From Cryptomeria japonica (lineage: Eukaryota; Streptophyta; Pinopsida; Cupressales; Cupressaceae): DNA of 64,000 nt. The stretch spans positions 334,766,793 through 334,830,792 of the forward strand of contig NC_081408.1 of the NCBI RefSeq assembly GCF_030272615.1, written 5' to 3'. The position numbers and the translations under genes are program-made. The notes under the pieces are model-generated. The model did not search any database and had not been told where the DNA came from. It saw only the letters and a program-made list of their open reading frames with translations. Shown one piece after another: positions 58,561 through 64,000 of the stretch (positions are counted from its first letter, which is position 1; each line of letters opens with the position of its first letter).

Positions 58561-59780
58561 TGTTGGCATTTTAGAGGAATTGATTATGTGTTGCATTGAT
58601 GTTTGTCATTGATGTCAACACTAGCTTCTTTGGTTGTCAACCAGGTTCCAGTAGAGTGGTTGAACTTTGATGATGATCAAGAGATTGTTTTCGGTATATT
58701 CTAGTTGTTGGTTATGGTTTGGATTGGTTATTCATGTGATCCTGATGCATATCACATTCAGTTGGTTCTAGATTTGATGATCTGGATACTATCATCTGTT
58801 CTAGTAATCCTTTTGGTTACCGGTAAGGGTTTTACTGACATAGCTTTGTTGAATATCTCTTGATGGATTCGATAAGTTGTGTTGTTGTGGCTTCTAGAAG
58901 GTTATCAGGATCCTGATGGTTATCATATTCATGTTCTAGTTGATTGGTGGTGTTGGATTTGGCTTATGCCAACCTATTTTAGGTATGGTTCTATTTTTCT
59001 AGGTTATGGACCGGTTTATGTAATGTGTTGGTGGATGCTCCTGATGCGTTACTGGTTGGATTTATTGATTTGACAGTTTTGTTTTGGTCTTAGGCTGAAT
59101 TGGTTTATCATTGGTGTATAGGTTTACGTTATGGATTTATTGTATTATCTTTTAGATGACTGACCTAAACATTTAGGTCCAAGGTCAGTATAAAAATGTG
59201 TAAGATCTCTTTGTAGATCATGTAATATGGGATTACGGTTATGGGATTGTCTGTGTACGAATAAAGTTGTAATCATATGCAGAGGTTTTGGTCGATCATA
59301 GGTGATCGAATTGGGCTTGTGTAAGATTTTAAAGACCTCTAGTATTGACCTTAACCAAAACTATACTCAAGCATAGGAGATGCTATTCTTGTAGTTGATT
59401 CATCTTTGTGGATTGTGGTCTAGATTTCTTTCGTAGTCAGTGAGGCTCTTTTGTGATGAGCAATGTGCTCTAGGTTGTTGGGATTCCTACATGTGTAGAC
59501 CCCTCTTATTGTAATCACATAATTACTGTAGAAGTATCATCTAATTGTGGGTAGGATTTCCACTATGATTTTTTCCTTTACAGGGTTTTCCACCTACAAA
59601 TCTTGGTGTTATATGTTGTGGATGCTTGGTATTTGGTTTATTGTTTATGGTTATGCTTAATTGATATATCTGCTATTTGGTTTATGCATTTCAGTAAAAG
59701 GTTTTGTGTGCTTAAAGTTTCATAATTTGTTGAAAACTAATTCACTTCCCCCTCTGATTTGTCCATCAATTATCCTAACA
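58561..59780 (+). repeat. 3' LTR of element H
   Basis: 1220 bp, TGTTGGCATTTTAGAGG to ...TATCCTAACA. TATA box TATAAAA at 59189-59195; R-U5 motif 59565-59617. Its right flank continues the G LTR. Confidence 0.9.
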
Positions 59781-60502
59781 CAATCAAGATCGATTAATGA
59801 TGAGCGGTTGAGATTAATCAAGATAAAGCACAATCCAAGTGAATTGAAATGATTGGATACTTTGATCCAGTTTTAGAGGAGACTGAGATTGAGTTGATTT
59901 TGAGATGAATTCAATTAAAGCCTAATTTAATACATTTGGATTATAAGTTTGAGTTTGCATTGGAGATAAAATCAATTAAAGTCATGCAATTGAGATAAAA
60001 TTAGTTGATTCCATACACATTTTTTTTATTTGCTCAATATTTTTAATAGAAAAAGTCATTTTAATGGAACTTAATCATTTCCTCAAGATTGCTCTGAGTT
60101 TGAATTTAGAGAAAATAATTTATTCAATTTAATTGTTTTTCTTACTTTTCTGAGATTTCTGAAGTTATCTCAAATTTAGAAAAAGAAATCTCAAGTTGAT
60201 TTATTTTCTCAATTTAATTCCTTTTTGATGATTTAAATGGTAAATTTATTTATTAATTAAATATGCTAGGATATTTAATTAAATAAATAGGATAATTTAT
60301 TAAAATGATTTACATGGAATTATTAATTAATTCAATAAACATTTAATTAATTTAAAATGATTCATTTGCCATGTAGCAATGATGATTTAGGAATTAATTA
60401 ATTAGGTGCTCAAGATTGATTTAATTGTCTTTGGTTAGGACCTTGGTGATGTAGTCAAGATTAGGGGATCATGGTTTAGGTGACCATTTTAAGCGTATTA
60501 CA
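59781..60502 (-). repeat. 3' LTR of Tat-like element G, proximal part
   Basis: The minus strand starts TGTAATACGCTTAAAATGG at 60502 and follows the F LTR (31134 on). The match includes 'cctaatcttgac' and 'caccaaggtcctaacc'. It is broken at 59781 by H and continues at 32741 downwards. Confidence 0.85.
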
Positions 60503-60965
60503 GGTCCTGATTGTCGATATAGGTTAGATTATCAATATAAGTTAAATTTTGATATGGGTCCTAATTGTCGTTCTGGGTCGAATTCGGGTATGGGTCCTGA
60601 TTGTCATTATGGGTCATATTGTCAATATAAGTCAAATTTTGATATAAGTCCTGATTGTCGTTATGGGTCAAATTTTTATATGGGTTCTAATTGTCGTTAT
60701 GGGTCAAATTTTGATATGGGTCTTGATTATCGTTATGGGTCAAATTATCGATATGGGTCAAATTGTTGATATGGGTCCTGATTGTCATTATGGGTCAAAT
60801 TTTGATATGGCTCCTGATTGTCATTATGGGTCAAATTTTAATATGGGTCTTGATTGTCATTATGGGTCAAATTTTGATATGGGTCCTGATTGTCGTTATG
60901 GGTCAAATTGTCGATATGGGTCAAATTGTCGATATGAGTCAAATTTCAATGTGATGCTTGATTTT
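60503..60965 (-). repeat. 36-bp minisatellite in the 3' UTR of G
   Basis: About 12 copies of a 36-bp unit (gggtcctgattgtcgttat + gggtcaaattttgatat), itself two related 18-bp halves; copies of the half unit also occur alone. Because 36 is divisible by 3, long open frames (for example 60554-60769, repeated GPDCxYGSNFDM) arise; there is no evidence they are genes. The array touches the LTR, where a polypurine tract would be expected and is not seen. Confidence 0.85.
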
Positions 60966-61190
60966 GATATGGTACTATGTTTTGATTTTTGATATGATTC
61001 TTGATTGCGATAGATAGGTCAAGTTGAACCCACCTAATTATCAAGAGTGTCTGATTTGGAACTCTTTGTGTGATATCATGACTATCATCACTTTGATAGG
61101 TGCCCTCTTTTGATTGAGATGTGATGCTTGATTTCTTTAGAATAGGTGAAACTGATATGGTACTTGTGTGTTGACATAGGCAGACTTAGG
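60966..61190 (-). other. Minisatellite-PMD interval of element G
   Basis: About 225 bp without recognisable features; may contain the intron or promoter of the PMD gene. Confidence 0.4.
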
Positions 61191-61191
61191 T

Positions 61192-61489
61192 TTCATACAA
61201 ATTCGGGAGCAATACCCGAAGACACTCTCCCTACATAGTCTATTCACTGATGATGATCGAGAAGTGCTTAAGGACTATGGTCTGATTCACCTATCATGCA
61301 TGTCTTTCTATTGGAAGAATAGAGCACTCTTGACAGCTTTAGTAGAGAGGTGGCATAGTGAGCACAACACCTTTCACTTGTCGATAGGAGAGATCATGGT
61401 TACTCCTAAGGATGTCTATTCGATTTAGCAGATTTCGATCACAAGAGAGATGGTTGTGTATGATGTGGAGGAGGTTGGAGGGATAGATG
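61192..61489 (+). pseudogene. PMD gene of element G, 5' part, cut by E
   Basis: Antisense to G. From 61192: FIQIREQYPKTLSLHSLF, then LIHLSCMSFYWKNRALL, LVERWHSEHNTFHLSIGEI, MVTPKDVYSI*QISITREM. One TAG (61426-61428) breaks it, and E cuts it at about 61489. The same region of F's PMD reads LVERFHSKHNTFHLPIGEI and ITPEDVYRILRIPF. Its position next to the 3' LTR and antisense direction match F. A splice acceptor may be 'acatag' or 'ggcag' just upstream. Confidence 0.75.
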
Positions 61490-62289
61490 TATTAGGATTA
61501 ATGATAGTCCCAAAGATACTGAGAGGGGGGATGAATCAGTATCTAACCGGTTAACAGAATTTCTGACCTTATTATGTAATTTACATTCCAAAACAACGTA
61601 CCAATAAACAAGAATTAATGCAGTAAATATGAACAATAAAGACAACATAGAAAGCACACCATAACACAAGATTTTAACAAGGAAACCCAATGTGGGAAAA
61701 ACCTCAATGGGATTTGTGACCCACAATATTCACTCACTGGGCAATGAATGGATATTACTTACAATGAGGTGCCTGCACATGCAGGAAGTTCAACTGCCTA
61801 GAGCTCACTACTCAAATACAAAGTGGAAGTCTCACTGACTTACAAAATGGATTATGAGAATCCAATATAATGTACTACTATAATAAAGCATATGCTATGC
61901 CAGGTTCAGTACCAGTTTAAGCTCGAACTATAACCATAAACCTTTATACAAAATCTGCCTTAATATTCACTAATCACTTCTGCCATATTCATCTTCTATC
62001 CTCTATCCATGCATATCAAAATGATTTACAAGATCTCATACTTATATGAGTCTATTATAATATGCCATGTCGACTTTACAAAAGATATTATAGTTAAATA
62101 CAAATTACAAAAGTTTGTTCATGTCGGCTGGGGTGTCGGTATACATTATTGTCACTGTCGGTGAAGTGTCTGCCAGTCTCGATTCCTACCGATGGTTTAC
62201 CAAATGAATGCCTCAAGGTCCATAAAGTTTCCATCAATGAAAATACCTTCAATCACCTTCAATTCTCATTGGAGTGTGCAATTCCAACA
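61490..62289 (-). repeat. 3' LTR of element E
   Basis: About 800 bp; the minus strand starts TGTTGGAATTGCACACTCC and ends with ...GGGACTATCATTAATCC as in B. Confidence 0.85.
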
Positions 62290-62316
62290 ATCTCCCCCTT
62301 TGGCATTGATGGCAAC
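62227..62316 (-). repeat. Inverted repeat around the polypurine tract of E
   Basis: Arms gtttccatcaatg (62227-62239, in the LTR) and cattgatggcaac (62304-62316) pair at 12 of 13 positions, with the tract 62290-62302 between. Confidence 0.6.
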
Positions 62317-62690
62317 ACTCATGAGAAAAATCCAAAATCTATCCCAAAATTGAAGTCCAAAATTTTACAAAAAATGTGTGCTCTCCCTGAGCAGATGATC
62401 TTCTCTGATAGTTATTTTTCTCTGTCCACTACTCCCCCTTTGACATCAATGACAAAGGTTGTCAAAAATTATCAAATGAGTGCAAAATTTCAGCTAGAAC
62501 TTTGTAACCAGTTAGTTACAATCTGGAATATGTCTACTAAGACCAAGTTTAAGCTCTGAATGAACCTGTTATTGTCCTTCAAGGTTGCCTCATTTCTCTA
62601 AATAGTACCAGTGAGATGATGCATGTGTTCCTCTGGTGACTTTTGTCCTTGAATAAGTACCTCGGAGATCTCTTTCCTCGGAGAGATAAG
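62317..62690 (-). other. 3' UTR of element E
   Basis: No gene in the sense direction. It contains a second polypurine copy ('ctccccctttgacatc' on +, about 62432), as in B. Confidence 0.6.
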
Positions 62691-64000
62691 GTTGTCTAGT
62701 TTAGGACTTAGTTTATTCTTAAGTTGGCTTTTGCCTTTATCCTTAAGTTGGCTTTTGCCTAGTTTAGGACTTAGTTTATTCTTAAGTTGGCTTTTGCCTT
62801 TATCCTTTTCTTTTCTTTTTCTAACTTCTCCATTTTTTCCTCAAATCCAGTTATTTCCTGTTCAATAACTGATATAGGTTCAGATGAACCAATGATATTA
62901 TTAGCTATATCATCTATTTCCTTTTGAACTTTGCTTATTTCCTTATCAATGTCTACTATTAACAGATTTGTCTTACAAGTATCTATGTACCATTCCTTAT
63001 ACTCCAATATTGTTGTGCTCAGTGCTGGTAAAAGAGTATCAATGTGTTCCATGCACTTCTTTATTATTTCCTCAAAGATTTTTTCATTTTCCTTTTCCAT
63101 TTTCTCCTTGAATGTTTCTTTATTTATTTGATCAACTGCCAGTATATTACCAGCAATATATTTAGACAATGTGTCTAAGTGACTTCAAGAATCCTTTACA
63201 TTATCTAAGTTGCATTTGGGTGCAATCAACTTAAGAATAGGAATTGTGTCATCAATTTCCTTATAGGCCAATGCATTGCAATTTGTTATTTTTTTTATTG
63301 AATCCAGAAGTACTTCAGTCACATTAGTAGGTCTAAATTCAGTTAGTGAAGTACTAGATGTCTACCCAACTACCTTTACAATCTTAGTGCTTGCAGTGGG
63401 AGTAACCAATTTGCTTGTTTCAACCTTTGCTGGGTCAGTCTGTGTTTGCATTTCCACTAGTAAAGGTTTTGGTTTCTCTGTGATTGTCGGTTGGACTACC
63501 TCAATGTGTCCCTATGAATCTGCATGTTTCTCTGCTTGTGTCACTATGTTATCTATCGGTATCTCTATCTGTTTTCCTATGTCATCCACTGCTGGTATTT
63601 TTGTTTGTTTCTCTGCATTATCCACTTCCGATATCTCAGTTACTATCTCTGTTGGTTTCTCAATCCTTGCATCAATAGTATCAACAACCATTCCACTGTC
63701 CAAGGGTTCCATTGAATGCTCAGTTTGTTCAGTTTGTTCAGCTCTTTGTTTGTGTCTCAACCCCAATATGTTATGTCGGTTACTCAGTAGAAATATCTTT
63801 CTTTTCCACCTCAGTGCTTTCCTTATCAACTACAATGTTTACTTCCTGAGTGTCAATGTTCATAGTGTACAAAATTTCTAACTTAGGGTTGGTATCCTCA
63901 TGTGGTGTATCCACATTCTCAGTAGCCAGTATGCTATTAGTTTGTACCGGTGGAGTAACTGAAGGTGATGGTAGGTTATTAGTCACTTTTATATTGGGTA
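62691..64000 (-). pseudogene. ORF2 of element E, C-terminal part
   Basis: Minus-strand segments 63986-63780, 63829-63512 and 63169-62771. They match B ORF2: ILYTMNIDTQEVNIVVDKES against ILFTMNVDTQEVNIVVDKDS, and the coiled-coil stretch with KEISKVQKEIDDIANNIIGS against KEISRVHKEIDDIADNIIGS. At VIEQEI (62856-62877) E keeps Gln where B has TAG, which supports CAG decay in B. Frameshifts and stops show that it is not functional. Confidence 0.75.
62698..62805 (-). repeat. 63-bp tandem duplication in E ORF2
   Basis: 'agtttaggacttagtttatt' recurs at 62698 and 62761 with the following bases, a near-perfect 63-bp (21-codon) duplication in the Lys-rich tail of ORF2. B has one copy (LKYKPGPKLDNL region). 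Confidence 0.7.

Larger units (their letters stand above)
32742..59780 (+). mobile_element. Ty1/copia retrotransposon H, split by I and J
   Basis: A copia element whose parts are spread over 27 kb: LTR remnant, PBS and gag to the first part of integrase (32742-34696); the rest of integrase and the RT start (41389-42615); the rest of RT, RNase H and 3' LTR (57037-59780). The coding frames resume where each insertion ends. It is inserted in the 3' LTR of G: right flank caatc (59781), left flank caatg (32734-32738) a few bases before the remnant, a possible decayed duplication. Confidence 0.85.
61490..64000 (-). mobile_element. Non-autonomous LTR retrotransposon E, 3' part
   Basis: 3' LTR 61490-62289, polypurine tract, and the C-terminal third of an ORF2 homologous to B; the rest is beyond the window. 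LTR and ORF2 match B, so E is of the same family. It is inserted in the PMD gene of G. Its outer LTR end is decayed (tgtattagg where B has tgttagg). Confidence 0.82.

Noticed and set aside
60503-60965. CRISPR-like array
   Set aside because: Units are contiguous with no unique spacers, and the context is a plant retrotransposon.
60554-60992. Repetitive ORFs (GPDCxYGSNFDM repeats)
   Set aside because: Several frames stay open at once because the repeat unit is a multiple of three; there is no start context or flanking coding sequence.
63276-63881. 201-codon + ORF rich in Val, Ser, Cys and Phe with apparent membrane segments
   Set aside because: Complement of the E ORF2 acidic region; B ORF2 aligns on the minus strand.

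Overview
The window looks like plant nuclear DNA made almost entirely of nested LTR retrotransposons. No intact host gene, tRNA, rRNA or CRISPR array was found. The evidence is Ty1/copia and Ty3/gypsy polyproteins, primer-binding sites (PBS) complementary to initiator tRNA-Met, two plant-mobile-domain (PMD) gene copies, low GC and saturating TE nesting. A large-genome seed plant, possibly a gymnosperm, is my guess; the sequence does not prove the taxon. Every coding region carries stops or frameshifts. Letters A-L below are my own labels.

Left cluster (1-32242). Element F (Ty3/gypsy, Tat-like, + strand, 18579-32242) was cut in its gag gene by non-autonomous element B (12369-18578, +). B's 5' LTR was cut by C (minus strand, 2129-12368), a relative of B. 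C's 5' LTR was cut by the copia element A (5615-12318, +). The 3' end of a further LTR element, D (1-2128), sits inside C's second gene. The 5' ends of B, C, D and F lie left of the window. F carries gag, protease, RT, two RNase H-like regions, integrase, an antisense PMD gene and a 3' LTR.

Junction. F's 3' LTR ends at 32242. After 73 bp of unassigned DNA, the 3' LTR of a second Tat-like element, G (minus strand), begins at 32316. The two elements meet tail to tail.

Right cluster (32316-64000). G's LTR was split by copia element H (32742-59780, +). H was cut in its integrase by copia element I (34697-41388, minus, 5-bp TSD CTTTA) and in its RT by copia element J (42616-57036, +, TSD GGTTT). 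J's 3' LTR was cut by copia element K (49477-56552, +), and K's leader holds solo LTR L (50490-51374, TSD CCCCC). That is five insertion levels: G, H, J, K, L. Beyond H come the rest of G's LTR, a 36-bp minisatellite, the start of G's PMD gene, and element E (61490 to the window end, minus), which belongs to the same group as B and C.

Most notable content: (1) the B/C/E group pairs a gag gene having four CCHC knuckles (visible in B and C) with a large unrecognised ORF2 and shows no pol; (2) B and E share the polypurine-tract junction of the copia elements A, H, I and J, including an inverted repeat around that junction, which suggests they are mobilised in trans; (3) PMD genes are carried antisense in the Tat-like elements; (4) stop codons at former glutamine positions are mostly TAG, as expected from decay of methylated CAG sites.
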